From assembly GCF_020075545.1 (NCBI RefSeq), contig NZ_JAIQZK010000010.1, forward strand, positions 37,627 to 101,626: a stretch of 64,000 nt of DNA, read 5' to 3'. The notes under the pieces were generated by a model. That model had not been told where the DNA came from and did no database searches. It was given only the letters and a program-made list of their open reading frames with translations. How positions within the stretch are numbered: the first letter of the stretch is position 1; every line of letters begins with the position of its first letter. Source of the DNA: Nocardioides sp. TRM66260-LWL (GTDB lineage Bacteria; Actinomycetota; Actinomycetes; Propionibacteriales; Nocardioidaceae). Below, one piece after another: positions 1 to 8,158 of this stretch. The position numbers and the translations under genes were made by a program.

Positions 1-760
1 CCGCGATCGCCGGGGAGCGCTGCAGCAGCCAGGCCAGCGCCACGCGCTGCGCCGAGACGCCCCGGCGCGACGCCACGGCGTCCAGCACCTGCGACTGCAG
101 CGGCGTGAAGCCCCCGAGCGGGAAGTAGGGCACGTAGACCAGGCCCTCGGCCTCGAGGTGGTCGATCAGCGGGTCGTCCTCGCGCTTCGCCAGGTTGTAC
201 TCGTTCTGGACGCACACGATCGACGCGACGCCGCGCGCCCACCCCAGCTGCTCGGGCGTCACCTCGCTGACGCCGAGGTGGCGGATCTTGCCCTGCTGCT
301 GCAGCTCGGCCAGCGCGCCCACGGCGGCCGTGAGCTTCGGCTCCGCCGCGATCGGCGGCATGACCCGCAGGTTGACCACGTCGAGGGTCTCGACGCCGAG
401 GTGGCGCAGGTTGTCCTCGACGCCGGCGACCAGCTGCTCGGGACGGCCGGCCGGCAGCCAGTCGCCCTTCTCGCTGCGCCGGGCGCCGACCTTGGTGACG
501 ATCGTCAGGTCGTCGGGATACGGGTGCAGCACCTCCCGGATCAGCTGGTTGGTGAGGTGCGGTCCGTAGAAGTCGCTGGTGTCGATGTGGGTGACGCCGG
601 CCTCGACGACGCGGCGGAGCACGGTGCGGGCGGCGTCGGGATCGCGGGGCGGACCCATGACGCCGGGGCCGGCCAGCTGCATGGCGCCGTAGCCCAGGCG
701 CGAGACGGTGCGGTCGCCGAGTCGGAGGGTGCCGCCCGGGGCGGTGCGCTGCGTCGTCAT
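1..760 (-). CDS. Aldo/keto reductase, C-terminus cut by window edge
   Basis: The reverse strand reads open from an ATG at 760 to the window edge, giving at least 253 residues. It starts MTTQRTAPGGTLRLGDRTVS and continues with the aldo/keto reductase pattern: GYGAMQLAGP, then GVTHIDTSDFYGP (the D and catalytic Y of the family), IVTKVGARRSEKGDW and a GVSEVTPEQL strand. These enzymes use NADPH to reduce aldehydes and ketones on a TIM barrel. The barrel seems nearly complete; roughly the last 30-40 residues lie outside the window. It is transcribed toward the edge and separated from the LLM gene by about 70 bp. No KstR box lies directly upstream, so a steroid role is not supported. The substrate is unknown. 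Confidence 0.88.
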   Translation of the reverse strand, partial: MTTQRTAPGGTLRLGDRTVSRLGYGAMQLAGPGVMGPPRDPDAARTVLRRVVEAGVTHIDTSDFYGPHLTNQLIREVLHPYPDDLTIVTKVGARRSEKGDWLPAGRPEQLVAGVEDNLRHLGVETLDVVNLRVMPPIAAEPKLTAAVGALAELQQQGKIRHLGVSEVTPEQLGWARGVASIVCVQNEYNLAKREDDPLIDHLEAEGLVYVPYFPLGGFTPLQSQVLDAVASRRGVSAQRVALAWLLQRSPAIA

Positions 761-833
761 GCCCCCACTGTGCCGGGGCCGCGGCGGTCGCCACGGCCCC
801 GACGGGTGAGCCCGCGCCTCCGGGGAGGCCGGG

Positions 834-1877
834 TCAGGCCAGCAGCTCGGCGATCCGCCGGACCTCCTCGGGCGTGCGCAGGCTGAGCATCAGCGTCGTC
901 ACGCCGGTCTCGGCCCACTGCGCGACCTTCTCCTTGACCTCGCCCTCGGTGCCGATGATGTGCATGTCCTCGATCAGGGCGTCGGGGATCAGGGCGGTGG
1001 CCTCGTCCTTGCGGCCGGTCAGGTAGAGCTCCTGGACGGTGCCGGCGAGCTCCTCGTAGCCCATCCGCTCGAAGACCTGCTTGTGGAAGTTGGCGTCCTT
1101 GGCGCCCATGCCGCCCATGTAGAGCGCGGCGAACGGCTTCATCGCCTCGATCGCGGCCTGCTTGGCGGCGGCGTCCGGCACGATCTCGAGGTGGCAGGTG
1201 GCCGCGATCTCGAAGTCGGCGCGGGTGCGGCGGGCGCCGGGCCGGGCGAACCCCTCGTCGAGCCACGGCTGGTACATCCCGGCCGAGCCGGGCGTGTAGA
1301 AGATCGGGATCCAGCCGTCGGCGATCTCCGCTGTCTGGGCGACGTTCTTCGGGCCCTCGGCGCCGAGCCAGATCGGCAGGTCGGCCCGGAGCGGGTGGGT
1401 GATCGGCTTGAGCGGCTTGCCCAGGCCGGTCGCGCCCTCGCCGCGCAGCGGGAGCGGGTAGTGGGGGCCGTCGTTGGTGACCGCGCCCTCGCGGGCCAGG
1501 ACCTGGCGGATGATCGACACGACCTCGCGGGTGCGGGCCAGCGGCTTCGCGAACGGCTGGCCGTACCAGCCCTCGACGACCTGCGGGCCGCTCACGCCCA
1601 TGCCGAGGATCATCCGGCCGCCGGAGAGGTGGTCGAGGGTCAGCGCGTGCATCGCGATCGACGTCGGGGTGCGCCCCGACATCTGGACGATCGAGGTGCC
1701 GAGCCGCACGTTGCGGGTCTCGCGGCCCCACCACGCCAGCGGCGTGAACGCGTCGGAGCCCCACGCCTCGGCGGTGAAGATGGCGTCGAAGCCGCTCTCG
1801 TCGGCCGCAGCGACGAGCCCGGCGTGGTTGGTCGGCGGCTGCGCCTGCCAGTACCCCAGCTGAAGTCCCAGTCTCAT
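834..1877 (-). CDS. LLM-class (probably F420-dependent) oxidoreductase, Rv3520c-like
   Basis: 347 residues beginning MRLGLQLGYWQAQPPTNHAG. It has the luciferase-like monooxygenase TIM-barrel pattern: an N-terminal strand, FDAIFTAEAW near residue 30, VRLGTSIVQMSGRTP near 60, LSGGRMILGMGVSGPQVVEGW near 85-105. Actinobacterial members of this subgroup usually use cofactor F420 rather than FMN; that is family knowledge, not seen here. The gene diverges from the DUF35/thiolase-fold block across a 57-bp gap holding a perfect KstR box, the same arrangement as Rv3520c/Rv3521 in M. tuberculosis. A role in side-chain or ring oxidation of steroids is therefore likely, but the reaction is not known. Confidence 0.9.
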   Translation of the reverse strand: MRLGLQLGYWQAQPPTNHAGLVAAADESGFDAIFTAEAWGSDAFTPLAWWGRETRNVRLGTSIVQMSGRTPTSIAMHALTLDHLSGGRMILGMGVSGPQVVEGWYGQPFAKPLARTREVVSIIRQVLAREGAVTNDGPHYPLPLRGEGATGLGKPLKPITHPLRADLPIWLGAEGPKNVAQTAEIADGWIPIFYTPGSAGMYQPWLDEGFARPGARRTRADFEIAATCHLEIVPDAAAKQAAIEAMKPFAALYMGGMGAKDANFHKQVFERMGYEELAGTVQELYLTGRKDEATALIPDALIEDMHIIGTEGEVKEKVAQWAETGVTTLMLSLRTPEEVRRIAELLA

Positions 1878-1910
1878 GCGCGCACCCTCTCACGGCCCTT
1901 GCCCCAGGTA

Positions 1911-1924
1911 TAGAACGTGTTCTA
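1911..1924. promoter_or_regulatory. KstR operator (perfect 14-bp palindrome)
   Basis: TAGAACGTGTTCTA fits the published KstR consensus TnnAACnnGTTnnA at every fixed position and is a perfect palindrome. It lies between two divergent genes, 34 bp from the LLM start and 10 bp from the DUF35 start, so one site can repress both. KstR is a TetR-family repressor released by steroid CoA-thioester intermediates. Confidence 0.85.
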
Positions 1925-1934
1925 GTTTGCGGCC

Positions 1935-2915
1935 ATGTCGAGAACCCTGCAGGCCCCCGTCACCGTGGCGTTCGACTACACCCGCTCGACCGGTCCCGTC
2001 CTCGGACGCTTCCTGACCGGGCTGCGGGACGGCGTCGTCGTCGCCGGCCGCACCTCCGACGGCGAGATCGTCGTCCCGCCGCCGGAGTACGACCCCGTCA
2101 CCCACGCGCAGCTGGACGACTTCGTCGAGGTCGCCGCCGAGGGCAGCGTCGTGTCGTGGACCTGGGTGCCCGAGCCGGTCAAGGGCCAGCCGCTCGACCG
2201 TCCCTTCGCCTTCGCCCTCGTGCTTCTCGACGGCGCCACCCGCACGCTGCTGCACGCGCTCGACGTGCCGACGCCCGACGCGGTCTCGACGGGCATGCGG
2301 GTGCGGGTGCGCTGGGCCGGCGAGCGGGTCGGCGCGATCACCGACATCGCCTGCTTCGAGCCGGCCGACGGCTCTGCGGCGGGCGCGGGCGGCGCCGGCG
2401 GCGCGGGCGGCACCGAGCCGCTGGCCGTTCCCGACCCGGTGACCGGCGTCATCACGCCCGTCTCCCTCGACTACGTCTACGCCGCCTCCCCGGAGGAGTC
2501 GGCCTTCTACCGGGGCCTCGCCGAAGGCCGCATCGTCGGCCAGCGCTGCCCGTCCTGCGGCAAGGTCTACGTGCCCCCGCGTGCCGCCTGCCCCACCGAC
2601 GGCACGCCGACCACCGACGAGGTCGAGGTGTCCCACAGCGGCACGGTCACCACGTTCTGCATCGTCAACGTGCCGTTCCTCGGCCAGCGGATCACCCCGC
2701 CGTACGTCTCGGCCTACGTGCTGCTCGACGGCGCCGACATCGCGGTGCTGCACCTGATCCTCGACATCCCGGCCGACCAGGTGCGCATGGGCATGCGCGT
2801 CAAGGCGGTGTGGAAGCCCCGCGAGGAGTGGGGCACGACGATCGAGAACATCAGCCACTTCGCGCCCACCGGCGAGCCCGACGCCGACTTCGACTCCTAC
2901 CGCCACCACCTCTGA
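1935..2915 (+). CDS. Tandem DUF35 (OB-fold/zinc-ribbon) protein, Rv3521-like
   Basis: 326 residues with two OB-fold DUF35 units in one chain. The first (about 20-145) has no cysteine pairs. A Gly/Ala linker (about 150-170) leads to the second (about 175-310), which carries a zinc ribbon CPSCGK...CPTDG and the usual TVTTFCIVNVPFLGQ strand. DUF35 proteins dock onto thiolase-fold enzymes, as ChsH2 does on the aldolase Ltp2. Two thiolase-fold genes follow at 12 bp and then with a 4-nt overlap, so this is probably their partner, with one DUF35 unit perhaps for each. The start is ATG at 1935, just after the KstR box. Confidence 0.88.
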   Translation: MSRTLQAPVTVAFDYTRSTGPVLGRFLTGLRDGVVVAGRTSDGEIVVPPPEYDPVTHAQLDDFVEVAAEGSVVSWTWVPEPVKGQPLDRPFAFALVLLDGATRTLLHALDVPTPDAVSTGMRVRVRWAGERVGAITDIACFEPADGSAAGAGGAGGAGGTEPLAVPDPVTGVITPVSLDYVYAASPEESAFYRGLAEGRIVGQRCPSCGKVYVPPRAACPTDGTPTTDEVEVSHSGTVTTFCIVNVPFLGQRITPPYVSAYVLLDGADIAVLHLILDIPADQVRMGMRVKAVWKPREEWGTTIENISHFAPTGEPDADFDSYRHHL

Positions 2916-2927
2916 AAGGCACCGACC

Positions 2928-3995
2928 ATGCGTGACGTCGCCGTCGTCGGGTTCGCCCAGCGACAGATGGAGCAGTTCGACGGGTCGCCGACCTGCGTCG
3001 AGCTCCTCGTCCCCCTCTTCCAGGAGTGCTACGAGCAGACGGGCTGGACCCGTCAGGACGTCGGCTTCTGGTGCTCCGGCTCCTCGGACTACCTCGCGGG
3101 CCGCTCGTTCTCCTTCGTGCAGGCCGTCGACGCGATCGGCGTCATCCCGCCGGTCAACGAGTCGCACGTCGAGATGGACCTCGCCTGGGCCATGTACGAG
3201 GCCTGGCTGAAGATCCAGACCGGCGAGGTCGACACCGCGCTGGTCTACGCCTTCGGCAAGAGCTCGGCCGGCACGCTGCGCCGCACGCTGGCGCTGCAGC
3301 TCGAGCCGTACACGATGACGCCGCTGTGGCCCGACACCGTGTCGCTCGCCGGCCTGCAGGCCCGGATCGGCCTCGACGCCGGCCTGTGGGACGAGCGGGC
3401 GATGGCCGAGGTCGTCCAGCGCTCGCTCACCGACGCGGAGAAGAACGAGCACGCGATTCGCAAGGGCGGCTCGTCGGTGGAGGCCCTGCTCGAGCGGCCG
3501 ATGTACGCCGACCCGCTGCGCAAGCACGACTGCGCGCCGGTCACCGACGGCGCTGCGGCCATCGTCCTGGCGGCGGGCGACCGCGCGCGCGACGTGCGGG
3601 ACCGTCCCGCCTGGCTGACCGGGCTCTCGCACCACATCGACCCGATGAGCCTCGGCACCCGCGACCTCACCCGCTCCCCCTCGGCCGCCCGCTCGGCCGC
3701 CGCGCTCGACCTCGGCGGCGTCGAGGTCGCCGAGCTGCACGCGCCCTTCAGCCACCAGGAGCTGATCCTGCGCCGCGAGCTCGGTCTGGACGACGACGTG
3801 CGAGTCAACCCCTCGGGCGGCGCGCTCGCCGGCAACCCGATGTTCTCCGCCGGCGGCATCCGGGTCGGCGAGGCCGCCACGCGAATCTGGAGCGGCGAGG
3901 CCGACAAGGCGCTCGCCCACGCGACCTCCGGCCCCGCCCTGCAGCAGAACCTGCTGTGCACCCTCGCCAGCTCGCCCGAAGGAGCCACCCGATGA
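2928..3995 (+). CDS. Thiolase-fold protein lacking catalytic Cys/His, Ltp4 (Rv3522)-like
   Basis: 355 residues of the SCP-x/lipid-transfer thiolase type, starting MRDVAVVGFAQRQMEQF. The fold signatures are present (TDGAAAIVLA, VNPSGGALAGNPM). The chemistry residues of true thiolases are not: the nucleophile-Cys loop reads VNESHVEMDLAW, the GHP His motif reads GNP, and NEAF is replaced by LHAPFSH. Such Cys-less members can act as retro-aldolases (Ltp2 is the known case) or as non-catalytic partners. It sits in a KstR-boxed operon and its stop overlaps the next start (ATGA). Assignment as Ltp4 rests on block order and family resemblance. Confidence 0.85.
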   Translation: MRDVAVVGFAQRQMEQFDGSPTCVELLVPLFQECYEQTGWTRQDVGFWCSGSSDYLAGRSFSFVQAVDAIGVIPPVNESHVEMDLAWAMYEAWLKIQTGEVDTALVYAFGKSSAGTLRRTLALQLEPYTMTPLWPDTVSLAGLQARIGLDAGLWDERAMAEVVQRSLTDAEKNEHAIRKGGSSVEALLERPMYADPLRKHDCAPVTDGAAAIVLAAGDRARDVRDRPAWLTGLSHHIDPMSLGTRDLTRSPSAARSAAALDLGGVEVAELHAPFSHQELILRRELGLDDDVRVNPSGGALAGNPMFSAGGIRVGEAATRIWSGEADKALAHATSGPALQQNLLCTLASSPEGATR

Positions 3996-5152
3996 GCAAG
4001 CAGCCCGCCGCGGTCATCGGCGTCGGCCAGACCCACCACCGCGCCAAGCGCGAGGACGTCTCCATGGCCGGCCTGTGCCGCGAGGCGATCGACCGGGCGC
4101 TGGAGGACGCCGGCCTCACGCTCGACGAGATCGACGCGATCGTCGTCGGCAAGGCGCCCGACCTCTTCGAGGGCGTGATGATGCCCGAGCTGTTCCTGGC
4201 CGAGGCGCTGGGCGCGGCGGGCAAGCCGCTGCTGCGCGTCCACACCGCCGGCTCGGTCGGGGGCTCGACGGCCATCGTCGCGGCCTCCCTGGTGCAGGCC
4301 GGCGTGCACCGCACGGTGCTCACCGTGGCCTACGAGAAGCAGTCGGAGTCGAACGCCATGTGGGCGCTCTCGGTGCCGGTGCCGTTCAACATGCCCGTGC
4401 ACGCCGGCGCGGGCGGCTACTTCGCCCCGCACGTGCGCTCCTACATCCGCCGCTCCGAGGCGCCCACGCACATCGGCGCGATCGTGGCCGCCAAGGACCG
4501 CACCAACGCGCTCAGGAACCCCTACGCCCACCTCCGGGAGACCAAGACCGTCGACGACGTGCTGGCCTCGCAGATGCTGTGGGACCCGATCCGGTACGAG
4601 GAGACCTGCCCGTCCTCCGACGGCGCGTGCGCCCTGGTGATCGCGGCCGAGGACGTCGCGAGGCGGTCTCCCGACCCGGCCTGGATCCACGGCACCGTGA
4701 TGCGCTCGGAGGCCACCACGGCGGCCGAGCGCGACCAGGTGAACCCCCAGGCGTCCCGCGACGCCGCCGCGGCCCTGTGGCGACAGGCCGGCATCACCTC
4801 GCCGATCGACGAGATCGACGCCGCCGAGATCTACGTGCCCTTCTCCTGGTTCGAGCCGATGTGGCTGGAGTCGCTGGGCTTCGCCGAGGAGGGAGCCGGC
4901 TGGCGGCTCACCGAGTCGGGGGCCACCGCGATCGACGGGCGGCTGCCGGTCAACGCCTCCGGCGGCGTGCTGTCGTCCAACCCGATCGGCGCGTCCGGCA
5001 TGCTCCGCTTCGGCGAGGCCGCGCTCCAGGTGCGCGGACGCGCCGGCGAGCACCAGATCGACGGCGCCCGCAAGGCGCTCGGCCACGCCTACGGCGGCGG
5101 CTCGCAGTTCTTCGCCATGTGGGTCGTCGGCTCGGAGCCGCCGACCAGCTGA
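3992..5152 (+). CDS. Thiolase-fold protein lacking catalytic Cys/His, Ltp3 (Rv3523)-like
   Basis: 386 residues starting MSKQPAAVIGVGQTHH, translationally coupled to the preceding gene by a 4-nt overlap. N-terminal DAGLTLDEIDAIVVGKAP and C-terminal VNASGGVLSSNPIGASG are typical of the SCP-x thiolase superfamily. At the nucleophile position it has HTAGSVGGS, without Cys; GHP is replaced by SNP; the last motif is LGHAYGGGSQFFAMW. With its neighbour and the double-DUF35 protein it probably forms a hetero-oligomer acting on steroid side-chain CoA thioesters. Retro-aldol cleavage is inferred from Ltp2-ChsH2. A hairpin follows at 5182. Confidence 0.85.
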   Translation: MSKQPAAVIGVGQTHHRAKREDVSMAGLCREAIDRALEDAGLTLDEIDAIVVGKAPDLFEGVMMPELFLAEALGAAGKPLLRVHTAGSVGGSTAIVAASLVQAGVHRTVLTVAYEKQSESNAMWALSVPVPFNMPVHAGAGGYFAPHVRSYIRRSEAPTHIGAIVAAKDRTNALRNPYAHLRETKTVDDVLASQMLWDPIRYEETCPSSDGACALVIAAEDVARRSPDPAWIHGTVMRSEATTAAERDQVNPQASRDAAAALWRQAGITSPIDEIDAAEIYVPFSWFEPMWLESLGFAEEGAGWRLTESGATAIDGRLPVNASGGVLSSNPIGASGMLRFGEAALQVRGRAGEHQIDGARKALGHAYGGGSQFFAMWVVGSEPPTS

Positions 5153-5181
5153 GTCCGGATCTGCGCCCTCCACGGGACGAC

Positions 5182-5222
5182 CGGCGGCGTCGGAGCTCCC
5201 CTCAGAGGATCCGACGCCGCCG
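5182..5222. terminator. Bidirectional terminator hairpin
   Basis: Perfect 13-bp arms (CGGCGGCGTCGGA at 5182-5194 and its complement at 5210-5222) around a 15-nt loop. It lies between the end of the thiolase-fold operon and the convergent secreted-protein gene. No long T-run follows, which is usual in high-GC actinobacteria. Confidence 0.6.
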
Positions 5223-5281
5223 CATCTCGACGAGCCCGGGCTGGGTCGAGCGCGTGGACGGTCGCGGCCTCTTCATCGAGA

Positions 5282-5977
5282 TCATCGATCCCGGATGCAG
5301 GCGTCCTTGAAGACGAAGGACCTCGTGAGCTTTCGGCGCGACGTGCCCGTGGTGTTCCGGATGGAGACGGAAGCAGCAACGCTCGTGCACAGCTCGGCGT
5401 AGGTGCCTGCCGCCGGGACGCGGGGAGTCCAGGTGTCGGTGTCGTTCCAGGCGAGGGTCTTGACGTTGGTCGTCTCGAAGACATGCGCCCCCCGGGCGCG
5501 ACCCTGGGAGTCGCCGAATCGCGCCCGCTGCACGCGGCCGCAGGTCGGCGTGACGGCGACTCCGATGGACCACGGCAGGGAAGCGGAGAAGCTCGGGTTG
5601 GACCGGCAGCCCTGCCCGTACACCAGGGAGGAGTAGCTGATCTCGTCGAAGCGGTTCCGCGCCTCGGTCGGCCTCGTGGACGAGCAGGATCGCTTCGTCA
5701 CCACCGAGAGTGACATCTTCGAGATGCGCGGCTGGTCGAAGTTGTTCTTCTTGTTCGCGAAGTACGCACGTGCGCTCATGACAGCTGAGTACCGAGCCTC
5801 CAGGCAGGTGGCGAAGGTCGTCGAGTAGAACGAGTCGACCCCGCGGATCGTCTTCGTCACCGTCCGATAGGTGACGGCCTCAGCCGGCCCCACCTGCACC
5901 AGCAGACCCAAGAAGCAGAGCAGGACGGAGAGGACGGCCAGGCGGACGCGGCTCAGGGCGGCAGGCATGACCGGCAC
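5282..5977 (-). CDS. Secreted protein of unknown function
   Basis: 231 residues; an in-frame ATG at 5968 would give 228. The N-terminus is a clear Sec signal: a charged start, a hydrophobic core (LAVLSVLLCFLGLLVQV), and probable cleavage after AEA near residue 34. The mature part is Ser/Thr-rich with several cysteines (in TCLEARY, KRSCSST, GQGCRSN, TPTCGRV, LCTSVAA, KDACIRD), which could pair as disulfides outside the cell. I recognise no domain. Base composition is visibly less GC-rich than its neighbours and it carries unusual stretches such as FANKKNNFDQ, which suggests recent acquisition. It converges on the thiolase-fold operon and diverges from map. Confidence 0.7.
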   Translation of the reverse strand: MPVMPAALSRVRLAVLSVLLCFLGLLVQVGPAEAVTYRTVTKTIRGVDSFYSTTFATCLEARYSAVMSARAYFANKKNNFDQPRISKMSLSVVTKRSCSSTRPTEARNRFDEISYSSLVYGQGCRSNPSFSASLPWSIGVAVTPTCGRVQRARFGDSQGRARGAHVFETTNVKTLAWNDTDTWTPRVPAAGTYAELCTSVAASVSIRNTTGTSRRKLTRSFVFKDACIRDR

Positions 5978-6025
5978 CGTTCCCCCGGCCCCCTATGGCC
6001 AAACCGAGCACCTAGGCTGGGAGAC

Positions 6026-6793
6026 ATGATCGAGCTCCGCACCCCCGCCCAGATCGAGGAGATGAGGGCGGCCGGCCGGTTCGTCGCCGACGTCATCACC
6101 CGGCTCGCGGAGGTCGCGGACGTCGGCGTCAACCTGCTCGACCTCGACGCCGAGGCGCACCGGATGATCCGCGAGCGCGGCGCGGAGTCGTGCTACATCG
6201 ACTACCACCCGAGCTTCGGCGCCTCCCCGTTCGGCAAGGTGCTGTGCACGTCGGTGAACGACGCCGTGCTGCACGGCCTGCCGCACGACTACGTGCTGCG
6301 CGACGGCGACCTGCTCAGCGTCGACTTCGCCGCCTCGGTCGACGGCTGGGTCTCCGACTCCGCCCTCAGCGTCGTCGTCGGCACCCCGCGCGAGGAGGAC
6401 CTCCGGCTGATCGAGGTCACCGGACGCGCGCTCGAGGCCGGCATCGCCGCGGCCCGACCGGGCAACCACATCGGCGACATCTCCGCCGCGATCGCCGCGG
6501 TCGCGCGCCAGGCCGGCCTGCGGATCAACACCCAGTTCGGCGGGCACGGCGTCGGCCGCACGATGCACGGCGAGCCCCACGTCCCGAACGACGGCCGGGC
6601 CGGCCGCGGGTTCAAGCTGCGCCCGGGCCTGGTGATCGCGATCGAGCCGTGGTTCCTGCACACCACCGACCGCATCCACACCGACCCCGACGGCTGGACG
6701 CTGCGCAGCGACGACGGCTCGCGCGGAGCGCACATGGAGCACACGGTGGCGATCACCGCCGACGGACCGCTGGTGCTGACCGCGCGCGACTGA
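6026..6793 (+). CDS. map: Methionine aminopeptidase, type I
   Basis: 255 residues, the usual length for a type Ia enzyme without extensions. It removes the initiator Met from nascent proteins in the cytosol using a two-metal centre. All five expected ligands are in place: D100 (SVDFAAS), D111 (VSDSA), H174 (GGHGVGRTMH), E207 (IEPWF) and E239 (HMEHT), plus the active-site His at about 83 (LHGLPH). ATG at 6026 fits the family N-terminus (MIELRTPAQIEEMRAAG). Actinobacteria often have two map genes; whether this is the essential copy cannot be told from here. Its placement within steroid genes looks incidental. Confidence 0.93.
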   Translation: MIELRTPAQIEEMRAAGRFVADVITRLAEVADVGVNLLDLDAEAHRMIRERGAESCYIDYHPSFGASPFGKVLCTSVNDAVLHGLPHDYVLRDGDLLSVDFAASVDGWVSDSALSVVVGTPREEDLRLIEVTGRALEAGIAAARPGNHIGDISAAIAAVARQAGLRINTQFGGHGVGRTMHGEPHVPNDGRAGRGFKLRPGLVIAIEPWFLHTTDRIHTDPDGWTLRSDDGSRGAHMEHTVAITADGPLVLTARD

Positions 6794-6794
6794 C

Positions 6795-6822
6795 CGGCGC
6801 GGCTCGTCCGAGCCGATCGCCG
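6795..6822. terminator. Possible terminator between convergent map and P450
   Basis: Nested inverted repeat just after the map stop: inner arms GGCTCG/CGAGCC with a 2-nt loop (6801-6814), outer arms CGGCG/CGCCG. It is short and imperfect but sits where convergent transcripts need to end. Confidence 0.35.
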
Positions 6823-6844
6823 GAGCCGATCGAGCGGGGAGCGG

Positions 6845-8101
6845 TCAGCGGTAGGCGACCTCGAGTCGCTTGATGCCGTTGACCCAGGCGTGCCTCAGCC
6901 GGTCGGGCTCGGCGAGCCGGCGGATGTCGGGCGCGTGGTCGGCGAGGGCGTCGAAGATGACCCGGATCTCCTGCCGCGCGAGGTTGGCGCCGAGGCAGTA
7001 GTGCGCGCCGTGGCCGCCGAAGCCGACGTGGGGGTTGGGGTCGCGGGTGATGTCGAAGCGGAACGGCTCGTCGAAGACGTCCTCGTCGAAGTTCGCGCTC
7101 GCGTAGAAGAGGCCGACCCGCTGGCCCTTCGCGACCGGCACGCCGCCGACCTCGGTGTCGACCAGCGCGGTGCGCTGGAAGACGCTGATCGGGCTGGCCC
7201 AGCGGACGACCTCGTCGACCATCGTGTCCGGGCGCTCGGCCTTCCAGAGCTCCCACTGCTCGGGGAACTCGAGGAAGGCGTTCATGCCGTGGGTGATCGC
7301 GTTGCGGGTGGTCTCGTTGCCGGCGACCGCGAGCAGGATGACGAAGAAGCCGAACTCGTCGTCGGTCAGGCCGCGGTCGCCCTTGTGGGCGTTGATCAGC
7401 TTGGTGACGATGTCGTCGCGCGGGTTCGCCTTGCGATCGGCCGCGAGCATCATCGCGTAGCCGAGGATCTCCGCCGCGGCGGTCTCCGGGTCGCCCTCGA
7501 TGTCGGGGTCGTCGTCGGAGGCGAGCATCTGGTTCGACCAGTCGAAGAGCCGGTGGCGGTCCTCCTGGGGGACGCCGATCAGGTCGGCGATCGCCTGCAG
7601 CGGCAGCTCGGCCGCCACCTGCTCGACGAAGTTGCCCGACCCCTGCGCGACGGCGTCCGCGACGATCGCCGACGCCCGGGCGACCATCGTCTCCTCGAGC
7701 TCGGCGATCGAGCGCGGGGTGAAGCCGCGGGAGACGATCGCCCGGTGCGCCGTGTGGTGCGGCGGGTCCTGATTGAGCAGGATCGTGCGCTGCAGCTCGA
7801 TCTGCTCGCGCAGCATCCCCTCGGAGAACCGGATGATCGCGCCGTTCTCCTCCGCCGACCAGTCGCGGCTGTTCTTCGACACCGCAGCGACGTCGGCATG
7901 CCGCGTCACCGCGAAGTAGCCCGAGCCCGACTCCGGCGCCATGCCGTCGTAGGTGCCCGGCGCCTGCTCGACCCAGTGCACCGGCGCATGGCGCCGGGCG
8001 GCACGGAAGGCCTCGTGCGGGATGCCGCGGACGATGAGCGAGGGATCGGTGAAGTCGCTGACGCCCTCGGGCAGGACGCGGAGGGGCTCGATGACGGTCA
8101 T
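6845..8101 (-). CDS. Cytochrome P450, CYP125-like (second of tandem pair)
   Basis: 418 residues. The heme-thiolate loop is GFGGHGAHYCLGANLAR with the ligand Cys at about 369; the I-helix has AGNETTRN and the K-helix EVVR. The C-terminus (LRHAWVNGIKRLEVAYR) resembles CYP125A1, the cholesterol C26/C27 hydroxylase that starts side-chain breakdown. It follows the other P450 gene by 57 bp in the same direction and shares its KstR-boxed promoter region. The two proteins are clearly paralogous but differ widely, so they may differ in substrate or stereochemistry (a CYP142-like role is an alternative). A ferredoxin partner is not encoded nearby. Confidence 0.9.
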   Translation of the reverse strand: MTVIEPLRVLPEGVSDFTDPSLIVRGIPHEAFRAARRHAPVHWVEQAPGTYDGMAPESGSGYFAVTRHADVAAVSKNSRDWSAEENGAIIRFSEGMLREQIELQRTILLNQDPPHHTAHRAIVSRGFTPRSIAELEETMVARASAIVADAVAQGSGNFVEQVAAELPLQAIADLIGVPQEDRHRLFDWSNQMLASDDDPDIEGDPETAAAEILGYAMMLAADRKANPRDDIVTKLINAHKGDRGLTDDEFGFFVILLAVAGNETTRNAITHGMNAFLEFPEQWELWKAERPDTMVDEVVRWASPISVFQRTALVDTEVGGVPVAKGQRVGLFYASANFDEDVFDEPFRFDITRDPNPHVGFGGHGAHYCLGANLARQEIRVIFDALADHAPDIRRLAEPDRLRHAWVNGIKRLEVAYR

Positions 8102-8158
8102 GGCGGTGCTCCTGGCGGGTGCGGACGGGGGTCCCGAGAGAGGTCGGCCGGACGGGCC

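Noticed and set aside
1890..3920. 676-codon open frame on the minus strand opposite the DUF35 and thiolase-fold genes
   Set aside because: Composition is Arg/Gly/Val/Asp-rich, typical of the antisense of GC-rich genes; no domain is seen, and the plus-strand genes have clear families.
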